From Clostridiales bacterium (GTDB lineage: Bacteria; Bacillota; Clostridia; Oscillospirales; Oscillospiraceae), in assembly GCA_014799475.1 (NCBI GenBank), contig JAAVHX010000017.1:130102-194101 (forward strand): a DNA stretch of 64,000 bases. Reading direction: 5' to 3'. Position 1 is the stretch's first letter, and each line of letters begins with the position of its first letter. A program made the position numbers and the translations under genes. Below, piece after piece: positions 8,230 to 19,299 of the stretch. A model generated the notes under the pieces. The model made no database searches, was not told where the DNA came from, and saw nothing but the letters and a program-made list of their open reading frames with translations.

Positions 8230-9526
8230 GATCATCTGGGACAAGCTCATTGCCGCCGGCCTGACGCCGGCAGGGGCAGCGGGGCTCCTGGGCAACCTGT
8301 ACGCCGAAAGCGGGCTGAACCCCCAGAACCTCCAGAATACCTACGAGGCAAAGCTGGGCTTTACCGACGCCACCTATACGGCAGCGGTGGATAACGGCAC
8401 CTATACCAACTTCGCCAAAGATTGCGCCGGGTACGGCATCGCCCAGTGGACATACAGCACCCGCAAGGCGGCTCTGCTAGCCTACGCAAAGGGCCAGGGC
8501 CGCTCCATCGGCGACCTGGATATGCAGGTGGGGTATCTGCTTCAGGAGCTGCAAAGCCTATTCCGCAGTGTGTGGGACAAGCTCTGCACCACCACCAGCG
8601 TCCGGGAGGCGTCCGACTGCGTGCTGCTCCAGTTCGAGCGGCCCGCCAATCAGAGCACGGAAAACTGCGCCCGTCGGGCGGCAATTGCCCAGGAGTTCTA
8701 TGACAGATTCACGGGAGGGAATACCATGAATTTCATCATGACCGCAGCGGCGCTGTGCGCCAAAGCGTTGGACATCGCCAGGAACTATATGACCAGCTAT
8801 ATGCTGGGGCCCTGGGGGTGGCCCGCCACCGACAAGATGATCACCAGGGCCACCACCAACGGCTCCAACGCGCAGACCAACAAACAGTGGCTGGCTAAGG
8901 CCAACGCCATCAAGGGGAAGGGCTTCCTGTTCGACTGCGTGGGCCTCATCAAGGGCATCCTCTGGGGCTGGATCGGCGACCTGTCCCGCACCTATGGCGG
9001 CGCGGGGTACGCCTGCAACGGCGTGCCCGACTACGACGCCAAAAAGATGATCGACTGCTGCCGGGAGGTGTCCACTGACTTTTCCCGGATCGTCCCCGGC
9101 GAGGCCGTGTGGATGGATGGCCACATCGGCATCTATGTGGGCGGCGGCGTGGTGGTGGAGTCCACGCCCAAGTGGCAGGGCGGGGTGCAGTGCTCCACGC
9201 TGGCCAACACGGCGGGGTCGCAAAAGCTCCCCGGGACGGTGGGCAGCCGGACGTGGACAAAGCACGGAAAACTGCCGTGGGTGGATTATACTGCGGCGAA
9301 AGAAATCAACGAGGAGGACGATGATATGCAGACCTATGAACAGTGGAAGGAGTACATGGACCGCTACCGCCAGGAGCTGAGGGCGGATCACGATCAGTGC
9401 TGGGCAGAGAGTGAACTGGCTGCAGCGGTGGCGGCGGGCATCACAAACGGTGCGCGCCCCCACGATCTGGTGACCCGCGAAGAGGCGGCCATCATGGCGC
9501 TGCGGGGGATGCAGCACAAAGAGTGA
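8216..9526 (+). CDS. two-domain endolysin: phage tail-tip-lysozyme-like domain plus NlpC/P60-like domain
   Basis: IIWDKLIAAGLTPAGAAGLLGNLYAESGLNPQN...GYGIAQWT; then FDCVGLIKGILWGW...GEAVWMDGHIGIYVGGGVVVEST. Confidence 0.8.
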   Translation: MSNDKIIWDKLIAAGLTPAGAAGLLGNLYAESGLNPQNLQNTYEAKLGFTDATYTAAVDNGTYTNFAKDCAGYGIAQWTYSTRKAALLAYAKGQGRSIGDLDMQVGYLLQELQSLFRSVWDKLCTTTSVREASDCVLLQFERPANQSTENCARRAAIAQEFYDRFTGGNTMNFIMTAAALCAKALDIARNYMTSYMLGPWGWPATDKMITRATTNGSNAQTNKQWLAKANAIKGKGFLFDCVGLIKGILWGWIGDLSRTYGGAGYACNGVPDYDAKKMIDCCREVSTDFSRIVPGEAVWMDGHIGIYVGGGVVVESTPKWQGGVQCSTLANTAGSQKLPGTVGSRTWTKHGKLPWVDYTAAKEINEEDDDMQTYEQWKEYMDRYRQELRADHDQCWAESELAAAVAAGITNGARPHDLVTREEAAIMALRGMQHKE

Positions 9527-9562
9527 GCAAAATCCCAGGCGCGTGGGATTTTGAGCAAAAGA

Positions 9563-9590
9563 GGGGCCGGGGATCATTCCCCGGCCCCTT
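9563..9590 (+). terminator. intrinsic terminator after endolysin
   Basis: ggggccgggga-tca-ttccccggcccc followed by tttt. Confidence 0.85.
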
Positions 9591-9600
9591 TTCTATTTAG

Positions 9601-11355
9601 CCAATAACATATCAACCAACAGGAAACTGGGCGGGCAAGACGGTGGCCACCGCCCGGGGACAGTATACGTTTGAAGGGGAGGAGTACCAGCTCATCGATC
9701 TGCCCGGTACTTACTCGCTGGCGGCCCACTCTCAGGAAGAGGCGGTGGCCCGGGATTACATCGAAAGCGGCCAGGCGGACGGGGTGGTGGTGGTGTGCGA
9801 CGCCACCTGCCTGGAGCGCAATTTGATCTTAGTGCTCCAGGTGCTGGAGCTGACGGGTAATGTGCTGGTGTGCGTCAACCTGCTGGATGAGGCAGAGCGG
9901 CTGGGGATCGAGGTTGACCTGCCCGCCCTGTCAAAGCGGCTGGGAGTGCCTGTGGTGGGCACCGCCGCCGGACGGCAGGAGGTGCTGGCTGATTTGAAAG
10001 CCGCCATTGCAGGACTGGTGAAAGAGGAAGCGCCCGCCGCCCCCAAACGGGCGCCCTGCGAGCGGGTCACCCTGGCGGAGCGGTACGCCGCCCAGGTGGT
10101 GCGCAGCGAAGAAGCGGCCCGCCAGCGCCGCCAGCAGCGGTTGGACCGCCTGCTCACCTCAAAATCCACCGGCATCCCCCTCATGCTGCTGCTGTTTGGA
10201 TTGGTGGTGTGGCTGACGGTGGCGGGGGCCAATGTGCCCTCCGCCATGCTCACCGCCCTGTTTGCCTGGATCGGGGAGGGCTTGGAGGGCTGGCTGTCCA
10301 GCGCCCCGGCGTGGTTGTCCGGGGTGCTGCTGGACGGGGTGTACCGGGTGACCGCCTGGGTGGTGGCGGTGATGCTGCCCCCCATGGCCATTTTCTTCCC
10401 CCTGTTTACCCTGCTGGAGGACCTGGGCTATCTGCCCCGGGTGGCCTTTGTCATGGATCACGCTTTTCAAAAGTGCCGTGCCTGCGGCAAACAGTGCCTG
10501 ACCATGTGTATGTCCATTGGCTGTAACGCCTGCGGCGTCACCGGCTGCCGCATCATCGACAGCCCCCGGGAGCGGCTCATCGCCATCCTGACCTCGTCCC
10601 TGGTGCCCTGCAACGGCAAATTCCCCACCCTCATCGCCCTCATTACCCTGTTCTTCGTGGGCGGGCGGGGCGGACTGCTGGCCTCGGCGGAGGGGGCGGC
10701 GCTGCTGCTGGGGGCGTTGGTGCTGGGGGTGGCGGGGACGCTGGCTTGCTCCCGGCTGCTGTCCGCCACGGTGCTCAAGGGGATGCCCTCCTCCTTTGCC
10801 CTGGAGCTGCCCCCCTTCCGCAAGCCCCGGGTGGGGGAGGTGGTCGTCCGCTCGGTGCTGGACCGCACCCTGTTCGTGCTGGGCCGGGCGGTGTCGGTGG
10901 CGGCCCCGGCGGGAGCCGCCATCTGGCTGATGGCAAACGTCACAGTGGGGGGCGCCTCCCTGCTGGCCCACTGCACCGGCTTTTTGGATCCCTTTGCCCG
11001 GCTGTTCGGGCTGGATGGGGTGATTTTGATGGCATTCATCCTGGGCTGGCCCGCCAACGAGATCGTACTGCCGGTGATGCTCATGGCCTACTTAGCCACC
11101 GGCAGTCTGGTGGAGATCGACGACCTCACCGCCCTGGGCCAGCTCCTGGCCCAGCACGGCTGGACCTGGCTGACGGCGGTGTGCACGATGCTGTTCTCCC
11201 TGTTCCACTGGCCCTGCTCCACCACCTGTCTGACCGTCTACAAGGAGACGGGCAGCGTGAAGTGGACGGCGCTGGCCATCGCCCTGCCCACGGCGCTGGG
11301 GCTGGCGCTGTGCCTGTGTGTGGCCACGGCGGCGCGCCTGCTTGGGCTGGCGTAA
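9601..11355 (+). pseudogene. feoB: ferrous iron transporter B, 3' fragment lacking the N-terminal G1/Walker A region (interrupted by prophage)
   Basis: ...TGNWAGKTV, G3 DLPGTYSL, DATCLERNLILVLQVLE, CVNLLDEAE, then FeoB membrane domain (RVAFVMDHAFQKCRACGKQ; SCNACGVTGCR-like segment; GWPANEIVLPV; CSTTCLTVYKETGS). Confidence 0.9.
9604..9642. other. prophage/feoB junction (putative attR)
   Basis: Prophage lysis gene and terminator end at 9590; a feoB reading frame (TYQPTGNWAGKTVATARG...) is open only from 9601, right after an in-frame TAG at 9598. Confidence 0.75.
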
Positions 11356-11358
11356 TAT

Positions 11359-11398
11359 GCAATCGCGGCGGGGAAGTCCTCGCCGCGATTGCTTTTTG
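11359..11398 (+). terminator. intrinsic terminator after feoB
   Basis: gcaatcgcggcg...cgccgcgattgc followed by ttttt. Confidence 0.85.
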
Positions 11399-11562
11399 TC
11401 CTGCGGTGTGCTATACGCCCCCGGCCTGTCCCAAAGAACAGGATAAGGGCAAATGCATAACCGGCGGGCGCAGGATATGGGGCGATAACCAACAGGGCGG
11501 CGGGATAGGTAGTCACTCTCTACTCCTGCCGCCCTGGTTTGAATTAACTCGATAAACTGGAA

Positions 11563-12348
11563 CTACACATACATAGACCAATCCGCCGCAATCTGGTCAA
11601 GTTTTCTCCGAATTGCCAGTTTCCAATCTCCCTCCTTATGCTCCCACAATGCCAGCAGTTCCTCCAGAAGAGCCAGCTCAATAAACCGTTTATGAAAAAC
11701 CTCCCGTTCTTCTGGAGCAAGGCCCGCTAATTGTGAGTGATAACCCTTTTGTGCAAACTGCAAATAGGGAACTCCCTCATCGAAACGTCCCAAATGCCAA
11801 AGTTCCATGCCGTGACCTGCGGCTATGGGATTACAAATTAAACTTTGATTTTGCAGACTAAGGACTTGATTTTGATAGGGAAGAAATAAGTCCCTCACAT
11901 CGTTACTGAATTGTGTCTGCCGAGAAAGAAATGTATCTGCTGTCATCTGCTCCATTTGAGGTAGAACCTTGCGTTCTATCGCATGGGTGATGTCCTGCCA
12001 CACCGCTTCAAAATAGTCCAAGCCCTCGTCAAGTAGCCGCACATAGCTCCAGTTTAAGTCTGAAACAGGTTTTCCTTCTACTCGCCAAAGCCTCTCCCTG
12101 TCACACCGGAGCCAAGTGAGAGGTGCAAAACGTGGAAAGATGTAGCATATAATCTCACCGTGGATGCGGTCGGTGTCAAAGGATATTTCGTCAATCCACT
12201 CCTTACGCACACGCAAAAAACGTTTGTAAGGGCGCGGATAGGACTGGAACCCCAAGGGCTGCAAAAATGCCTTCAGCCGCTTCTGTGCCAGCTGTCTGCC
12301 TTCTCTTATGGTGAGCTTGTGTTCCATCCCTTTTTCTCCTAACGTCAT
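11563..12348 (-). CDS. hypothetical protein
   Basis: 261 aa ORF, low-GC relative to neighbours, no antisense competitor of plausible composition. Confidence 0.65.
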   Translation of the reverse strand: MTLGEKGMEHKLTIREGRQLAQKRLKAFLQPLGFQSYPRPYKRFLRVRKEWIDEISFDTDRIHGEIICYIFPRFAPLTWLRCDRERLWRVEGKPVSDLNWSYVRLLDEGLDYFEAVWQDITHAIERKVLPQMEQMTADTFLSRQTQFSNDVRDLFLPYQNQVLSLQNQSLICNPIAAGHGMELWHLGRFDEGVPYLQFAQKGYHSQLAGLAPEEREVFHKRFIELALLEELLALWEHKEGDWKLAIRRKLDQIAADWSMYV

Positions 12349-12529
12349 ATGCCGATTTATCGGTTAGCTTACTGACCTAAGTATAGCACATCTTCCAGCC
12401 GAAAACAATTCCCGTTCTATGTCCGTTTCGATTGCGTTTATAAAGAAAAAATTACACTTGACAAAACGCTTTCTGCTGGGCGCTGCGGAGCGATCGCTGG
12501 AGCGAGTGCGCATAAATGTGAAAAAACAC

Positions 12530-12567
12530 AAAAAGTACCGCCGGTCACAGGACCGGCGGTACTTTTT
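12530..12567 (-). terminator. intrinsic terminator downstream of O-antigen-ligase-like gene
   Basis: aaaaagtaccgccggtc-acag-gaccggcggtacttttt. Confidence 0.85.
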
Positions 12568-13990
12568 GCGTGGGTTTTGGCAGTTTGTTTTGTGCTTGAA
12601 GCTGATCCCAGAACTGCATCCCCACGATAATGATGAAGATGGCCACCGCCGGGGCCACCAAAACGTGGCCCGCGATGGCGGAAATGGCGCAGCCGGCCAG
12701 GGTGCAGTACAGGGCGGTGCAGCAGGAGAGGCTCGCCAGCCGCTGGGCGGAGCGCTTGAAGAACTGGACGATGGACCAGATGATGAAGGCCAGATAGGGC
12801 ACATAATACAGGACAAAGCCCAGGATGCCGTGGCGGATCAGGATGGAGGGGGGATCCATCTCGATCATATAGTGGACGTTACGGCTGTAGGAGGAGACGC
12901 CGGCGTAGCCGATGCCCAGCAGTTTGGCCAGGATGCCGCCCTCGGTGTATACCTGGACGGCGGGGGACGCGCTGATAAAGCGGCGGCTGAGGATCTGGTC
13001 GACCCTCTTCATGAATGCGTGGGAATCAATGAACTCATACAGCCAGGTGCCCCGGCAGGCCGTCTGGAGTTCCTCGTTCCAGGAGGCGGTGGTGATTTCC
13101 GGCTCATTGTCCAGCAGCGGGAAATAGACTTCACGCAGGTATCGCATGAGGGGGGAATTGATGAGGAAGATGACCAGGGTGACCAGCAGTATGGCACCCA
13201 TGGCAATCGCCTGGATCTTGCGCGTCCGGCCGGGGTCCCGGCGCAGGGCCCACAGCGTCCAGGCAAAGGCGGCGGCGCAGTACAGGGTGGTGAAGCCGAA
13301 GATGATCTTGGTGCCTAGGAAGTTGGCGCTGATGGACACCGCCAGCAGGCCCCACACCGCCAGGGCGCCCTTCCACCAGGTCTTTTTGGTGACCTCAGGC
13401 AGCACCCGCAGGCAGTGGAGGATGGTGAAGGGGCCGGTGATGGCCAGGATGCAGCCCACCTCGTTGGCGGCGTAGAACCAGCCGCCCACCCCGTAGCCGG
13501 AGTTGGCGTAGGACAAAAAGCTGGTGTTGGTGATATAGGAGATGGGGATGACGCTGGCGTACAGCGCGCCCGTCCAGGCGATGATCCGCACGGAAACCAG
13601 CATCCCGAACTGCCGGTAGATGGCCCAGAAAAAGAACAGCACGAAGGGGAAGAAGAAGGTCTTGACCACGTCCTTCATATTGCTCACGCACAGCGACAGT
13701 CCGCCCAGGGAGAACATATAGGCCATGAACAGCACCAGATAGGCAATCAGCGCCCCGATGAAAATCATCCACTGCTTTTTTCCCGGGAAATCGCTGATGA
13801 ACACGGCGTAGAGGAAGGCGAACCCCATAAACAGGGAGCGGATCACGATGCCAACAGTGATGGGTATGCCAGCCTGGACCGCCAGGCCGGTGAACACGTC
13901 CAGCAAGGGTTGGCAGAGGATATAGACAGCCAGGACCGGGGGCAGCCAGGTGCGGGAAGAATCCTGGACCCGTGCGCGTAGATTTGCCAT
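12545..13990 (-). CDS. O-antigen ligase/polymerase-like multi-TM protein
   Basis: 481 aa, about 10 TM, ...YANSGYGVGGWFYAANEVGCILAI...VHYMIEMDPPSILIRHGILGFVLYYVPYL typical of Wzy/WaaL family. Confidence 0.75.
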   Translation of the reverse strand: MANLRARVQDSSRTWLPPVLAVYILCQPLLDVFTGLAVQAGIPITVGIVIRSLFMGFAFLYAVFISDFPGKKQWMIFIGALIAYLVLFMAYMFSLGGLSLCVSNMKDVVKTFFFPFVLFFFWAIYRQFGMLVSVRIIAWTGALYASVIPISYITNTSFLSYANSGYGVGGWFYAANEVGCILAITGPFTILHCLRVLPEVTKKTWWKGALAVWGLLAVSISANFLGTKIIFGFTTLYCAAAFAWTLWALRRDPGRTRKIQAIAMGAILLVTLVIFLINSPLMRYLREVYFPLLDNEPEITTASWNEELQTACRGTWLYEFIDSHAFMKRVDQILSRRFISASPAVQVYTEGGILAKLLGIGYAGVSSYSRNVHYMIEMDPPSILIRHGILGFVLYYVPYLAFIIWSIVQFFKRSAQRLASLSCCTALYCTLAGCAISAIAGHVLVAPAVAIFIIIVGMQFWDQLQAQNKLPKPTQKVPPVL

Positions 13991-14313
13991 AAAAAACCTC
14001 CAAATACCTAAACGGGGCCTGTCTGCGGCCCTCGGTATGTTTGACGGAACAACTTCAATAGTATAGTATAGCGTGGCGGATAATGCAATAAAAAATGTCG
14101 AAAAAGATTGTTAACATTTTGCAAAGCCGAAAAAGAAATCCTGCCGCGTCAACGCGCGGCAGGATTTCAATATGGAAACAATTAGAGTGCCGCTTCATCG
14201 CCGCAAGCGTCATATCCTTCGCTTCCGCCTTTGGCGGAAGCTCACTCATTTTGCTGCGGCGCCTCTCCCCTATAAGCCTGGAGAGCGGCTTTATGGGGGC
14301 CCTAGGCAGCGCC

Positions 14314-15495
<1,182 letters not shown>

Positions 15496-15540
15496 GATAT
15501 GTTTGCTCCTTTCTTTCTTCTGGGATGGAAAGAGGCTGAG

Positions 15541-15568
15541 AAAGCCCCGCCGGAATTCGGCGGGGCTT
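15541..15568 (-). terminator. intrinsic terminator of the SAM riboswitch expression platform
   Basis: minus strand aagccccgccgaattccggcggggctttct. Confidence 0.85.
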
Positions 15569-15583
15569 GGATGGTCAGTCTTT

Positions 15584-15673
15584 CCTCATCTCGCGTTTCC
15601 GCCGGATTTGGCACCTTGCGAAGCAGGTTGCCGTGGTTTCATCGGGCCGGTCCCTCCACCACTCTTGATAAGG
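15584..15673 (-). ncRNA. SAM-I (S-box) riboswitch upstream of metK
   Basis: minus strand CCTTATCAAGAGTGGTGGAGGGACCGGCCCGATGAAACCACGGCAACCTGCTTCGCAAGGTGCCAAATCC...GATGAGG; P1 pairs CCTTATC/GATGAGG. Confidence 0.95.
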
Positions 15674-15752
15674 GTCATTCAATTGTTCGTCCTTATTATA
15701 CCACGCTGTGTCCCACTGTCAATGGACAATTGGAAAAAACGGAAAATTTGTG

Positions 15753-17147
15753 TCAGGCGCGCAGGGGCAAAATTTCCCTCCGGTATACCCGGAGCATAAA
15801 GACGGCACACAAAACGGCGGAAATCAGCTCGGAGACGGGGAAAGACAGCCATGCCGCCCGCAATCCGAAGATATGGGAGAGGATATAGGCCACAGGGAGC
15901 AGCACTGCCATCTGGCGCACCACGGACACGGTGAGGCTGAGTACGCCGTGGCCCAGCGCCTGGAACACCGCCGTGGCCACCACATCAAACCCCGCCAGTA
16001 GGAAGCTGATGGAGATCAGCCGCAGAGCGGGGATGCCGATGTCCAGCAGATCGCCGGTGATGTCGCCCTCCGACTGGAAGATATCCAGCAGCTGGCCGGG
16101 GAAGATTTGGAATACCGCCAGACCGATAAGCATTAGGATGGTAGCGTACATGACGGCCAGCTTGATGGTCTTGACGATCCGGTCGGGCTTGCGGGCGCCG
16201 TAGTTGTAGGCCACGATGGGCACCATGCCGTTGTTCAGGCCAAACACGGGCATAAAGAAGAAGGACTGAAGCTTGAAGTACACGCCGAACACCGCCGTGG
16301 CCGTGTCGGTAAAGGCGATGAGGATCTGGTTCATGCCGAACACCATCACTGAACCGATGGACTGCATGGCAATGGAGGGCAGGCCCACGGAGTAGATGGC
16401 CTTGATGGTGGGCGGGTGAGGGCGGAAGCCTTTGAAGGACATTTTAATGTCCGGGTTGCGGGTGGTGTTGAAGAAGACGGACACGCCGCAGCCCAAAAAC
16501 TGGCCAATGACGGTGGCCAGGGCGGCCCCGGTCACCTCCATCCGAGGGAAGGGCCCAAGTCCGAAGATGAGGATGGGATCCAGGATGATATTGGTGAGCG
16601 CCCCCACCGCCTGGGCGATCATGGTGTAGAAGGTGCGGCCCGTAGCCTGGAGCAGCCGCTCCATGAGCACCGCGTAGAACAGGCCCATGCTGGCGCCGCA
16701 GCAGATGGTCAGATAGTCGGTGCCGTAGTCAATAATGCCGGGGATGTCGGTCTGGACGGCGTAGAACAGCCGGGAGCAGGTGAGCCCCAGCACCACGAAC
16801 ACCAGGCAGCTCAGCGCCATGAGAAAGACGCCGTTGACCGCCGTGCGGTTCACCTTTTCCCGGTCGCCCTGGCCCAGGCTCCGGGCCAGCAGGGCGTTGA
16901 CGCCCACGGCGGTGCCCACGCCCACCGCGATCATCAGGTTTTGCACGGGGAAAGCCAAGGACACGGCGTTGAGCGCGTTCTGGCTGATCTGAGGGTCCAG
17001 GCTGATCTTGGACACGAAATAGCTGTCCACCACGTTGTAAAATGCCTGAACCATCATGGAGATCATGATGGGGATGGCCATGTTCAAAAGCAGCCGGTTG
17101 ACCGGCATGACGCCCATTTTGTTTTCGCCTTCTGGGTGGTTCAACAA
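15753..17147 (-). CDS. MATE family efflux transporter
   Basis: 464 aa; MPVNRLLLNMAIPIMISMMVQAFYNVVDSYFV; 12-TM pattern. Confidence 0.93.
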   Translation of the reverse strand: MLNHPEGENKMGVMPVNRLLLNMAIPIMISMMVQAFYNVVDSYFVSKISLDPQISQNALNAVSLAFPVQNLMIAVGVGTAVGVNALLARSLGQGDREKVNRTAVNGVFLMALSCLVFVVLGLTCSRLFYAVQTDIPGIIDYGTDYLTICCGASMGLFYAVLMERLLQATGRTFYTMIAQAVGALTNIILDPILIFGLGPFPRMEVTGAALATVIGQFLGCGVSVFFNTTRNPDIKMSFKGFRPHPPTIKAIYSVGLPSIAMQSIGSVMVFGMNQILIAFTDTATAVFGVYFKLQSFFFMPVFGLNNGMVPIVAYNYGARKPDRIVKTIKLAVMYATILMLIGLAVFQIFPGQLLDIFQSEGDITGDLLDIGIPALRLISISFLLAGFDVVATAVFQALGHGVLSLTVSVVRQMAVLLPVAYILSHIFGLRAAWLSFPVSELISAVLCAVFMLRVYRREILPLRA

Positions 17148-17275
17148 AAAACGCCTCCTCTTTCTAAAATCATGTTTTCACAAGGCAATCATTATAGTGG
17201 AAAGGGATTTTATTGTCAATGGGGAGGGGGATTTTTTGTCTGAATGCCTGAAAAGCGAATTTGACCGATCGGGAC

Positions 17276-17330
17276 TTGACAAACTCGATATTCGAGAATA
17301 TACTGAACACATGATACTCGATATTCGAGA
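17276..17330 (+). promoter_or_regulatory. sigma-A-type promoter with two identical palindromic operators upstream of padR
   Basis: TTGACA (17276-17281) - 17 nt - TATACT (17299-17304); ACTCGATATTCGAGA at 17283-17297 and 17316-17330. Confidence 0.8.
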
Positions 17331-17345
17331 AAGGGGGCGTGGGAG

Positions 17346-17660
17346 ATGCCCAGGGCGAAATTCCAGACTTTGACGGAGCAGATGTTCTACATCCTGCTGT
17401 GCCTGCGGGAGGAGTGCTGCGGGATGGACATCCTGGACAAGGTGCCCGCCATGACCGGGGGGAGGGTCAGCGTGGGCTCGGGCACGCTGTACAACCTGCT
17501 GGAGCAGTTTTGTACGGAGGGTATGATCCGGGAGACCCGTGTGGAGGGCCGCAAGCGCAGCTACCTCCTCACGGCCAAGGGGAGAGAGATGCTGGACAAG
17601 GAGTATGAGCGCATCCGCGCCCAGGCGGAGGACTACCGCGCGGCGTTTGGAAAGGAGTGA
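17346..17660 (+). CDS. PadR family transcriptional regulator
   Basis: MPRAKFQTLTEQMFYILLCLREECCGMDILDKV...VGSGTLYNLLEQF. Confidence 0.92.
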   Translation: MPRAKFQTLTEQMFYILLCLREECCGMDILDKVPAMTGGRVSVGSGTLYNLLEQFCTEGMIRETRVEGRKRSYLLTAKGREMLDKEYERIRAQAEDYRAAFGKE

Positions 17661-19021
17661 CCCCCATGAAAGAGACAAAACGCAGGTATGAAATGTTTTC
17701 GATTTTCCACCGCGCCAGGCTGGAGCAAAGGCTGGCCAAAATGGCGGAAAAAGGCTGGCTGCTGGATGAGATCGGGCAGGTTTTCTGGACCTACCGCCGG
17801 ATCGAGCCGAAAAAGCTGACCTTCTCCGTGTGTTATTTCCCCGAGGCGTCGTCCTTCGACCCGGAACCCTCGGAGGAACAGCAGACCTTTTACGACTTCT
17901 GCGGGCAGACCGGCTGGAGCTTGGCGGCGGCCAGCGCCCAGCTCCAGGTGTTTTATAACGAGCGGCCCGACCCCGTCCCCATCGAGACCGACCCGGTGAC
18001 CGAGGTGGATTCCATCCACCGCATGGCGAAAAAGAGCTTCCTGCCCCACCGTTTTGCGGTGATGGCAGGGCTCCTGATGTACGGCTTTCTGTTGACCGAC
18101 CTGTGGAACACGGACCCCGTCCGCGTCCTGACCAACGGCAGCCTGCTCTGGACCTGTATCGCGCTGCTGGGGCTCTTAGTGGTGTGCACCCTGGATGTGG
18201 GCCGCTATTTCCTCTGGCACGCCAGGGCAAAAAGGGCGGCGGAGTGGGGGGAGCTGCTGCCCGGCCCCGGTCACGCACAGATGAATCGGATTGCGCATCT
18301 ATGGATCGTAGCCTCCTTGGTAGCAAGCCTCCTGTCCGTCCCCAGGCTCACCGCCGCGATCATCGGGGTGCGCGCCGTGCTCGGCTGCGCCATTGCGTTT
18401 CTGATCTACGGCGGCACGCAGCTGCTCAAGCGCCAGAAGAAGCCCGTTTCCACTGGCCAGCGCTTCTACCTCGCGGGCTGCGTCATCCTGTCCATTGTCG
18501 TGATGACGGCGGCGCTCTGGCTGGAGCAGGAGGGCAGGAGCCGCAACTGGTTCGGGGACGGCTGCGCCACCTATGAGGAGGACGGACACACCTATGTGGA
18601 TCATCAGGACGACCTGCCCCTGACGCTGGAGGATCTGATGAGCCCGGGCTATGACCGCTATATCCGGGAGCTGCAGGTGGATGAGTCCGTGTTTGCGGCC
18701 AAATACGTGATCCGCCAGGGCCAGCGGTATGGTGAGGAATATGACGGCTCGGTCCCGGAGCTGTCCTACCGCATCATCCGGGTGAAGGTGTCGGCCCTGT
18801 ACGGCCTGTGTCGGGAGAGCCTGCTCCGCCGCTGGGACTATGTCTCCGTGGACCCCGCCCCCTGGGGGGCGGCGGAGGCGTACCGCTGGTCGCCCACAAA
18901 GGGCGGCAGGAGCGTTTTCCTGCTGTGCTATCAGGACCGCATTGTGGAGATCACCTTTGATTTTCAGTGGGACATCACCCCAGAGCAGATGGCCATTGTG
19001 GGCGAAAAGCTAGGCGGCTGA
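17657..19021 (+). CDS. DUF2812 domain-containing membrane protein
   Basis: ATG near the padR stop; MLWLDEIGQVFWTYRRIEPKKLTFSVCYFP-type DUF2812 N-terminus; usual PadR partner. Confidence 0.82.
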   Translation: MTPMKETKRRYEMFSIFHRARLEQRLAKMAEKGWLLDEIGQVFWTYRRIEPKKLTFSVCYFPEASSFDPEPSEEQQTFYDFCGQTGWSLAAASAQLQVFYNERPDPVPIETDPVTEVDSIHRMAKKSFLPHRFAVMAGLLMYGFLLTDLWNTDPVRVLTNGSLLWTCIALLGLLVVCTLDVGRYFLWHARAKRAAEWGELLPGPGHAQMNRIAHLWIVASLVASLLSVPRLTAAIIGVRAVLGCAIAFLIYGGTQLLKRQKKPVSTGQRFYLAGCVILSIVVMTAALWLEQEGRSRNWFGDGCATYEEDGHTYVDHQDDLPLTLEDLMSPGYDRYIRELQVDESVFAAKYVIRQGQRYGEEYDGSVPELSYRIIRVKVSALYGLCRESLLRRWDYVSVDPAPWGAAEAYRWSPTKGGRSVFLLCYQDRIVEITFDFQWDITPEQMAIVGEKLGG

Positions 19022-19105
19022 GCCGCTCTAAGCGCGGCGGGGAGGCCCTCCCCGCTGTTTATGGACGCGAAGCGAAAAAACCCCGAAATTTTCCCAAACA
19101 TGGGG

Positions 19106-19134
19106 TTGACAACTCCCAGCAAAAGGGATATACT
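19106..19134 (+). promoter_or_regulatory. sigma-A-type promoter for leader/ABC exporter operon
   Basis: TTGACA (19106-19111) - 17 nt - TATACT (19129-19134). Confidence 0.8.
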
Positions 19135-19173
19135 GGGCAACGCTGTATCAAATCATGAAAGGAGGCGCGCGAT

Positions 19174-19263
19174 ATGCTGAAGACCGTATACACTGTGATC
19201 GGGTTTAAGACTGGCAAGGGCATGGGACTCTTGGGATTTTCGCGCGTCTTTGGGGTGGGATAG
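19174..19263 (+). CDS. 29-aa putative leader peptide MLKTVYTVIGFKTGKGMGLLGFSRVFGVG
   Basis: Strong RBS (gaaaggagg) upstream of ATG; lies between promoter and intrinsic terminator before the ABC exporter genes. Confidence 0.65.
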   Translation: MLKTVYTVIGFKTGKGMGLLGFSRVFGVG

Positions 19264-19299
19264 GCTTTTCCCTTCCTCAATGTGTATCTGCTTGTGCGC

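Noticed and set aside
1-9590. Tailocin (phage-tail bacteriocin) interpretation of the prophage
   Set aside because: No sheath, tube, or tape-measure genes in the window; gene order indicates a deletion rather than a self-contained tail cluster.
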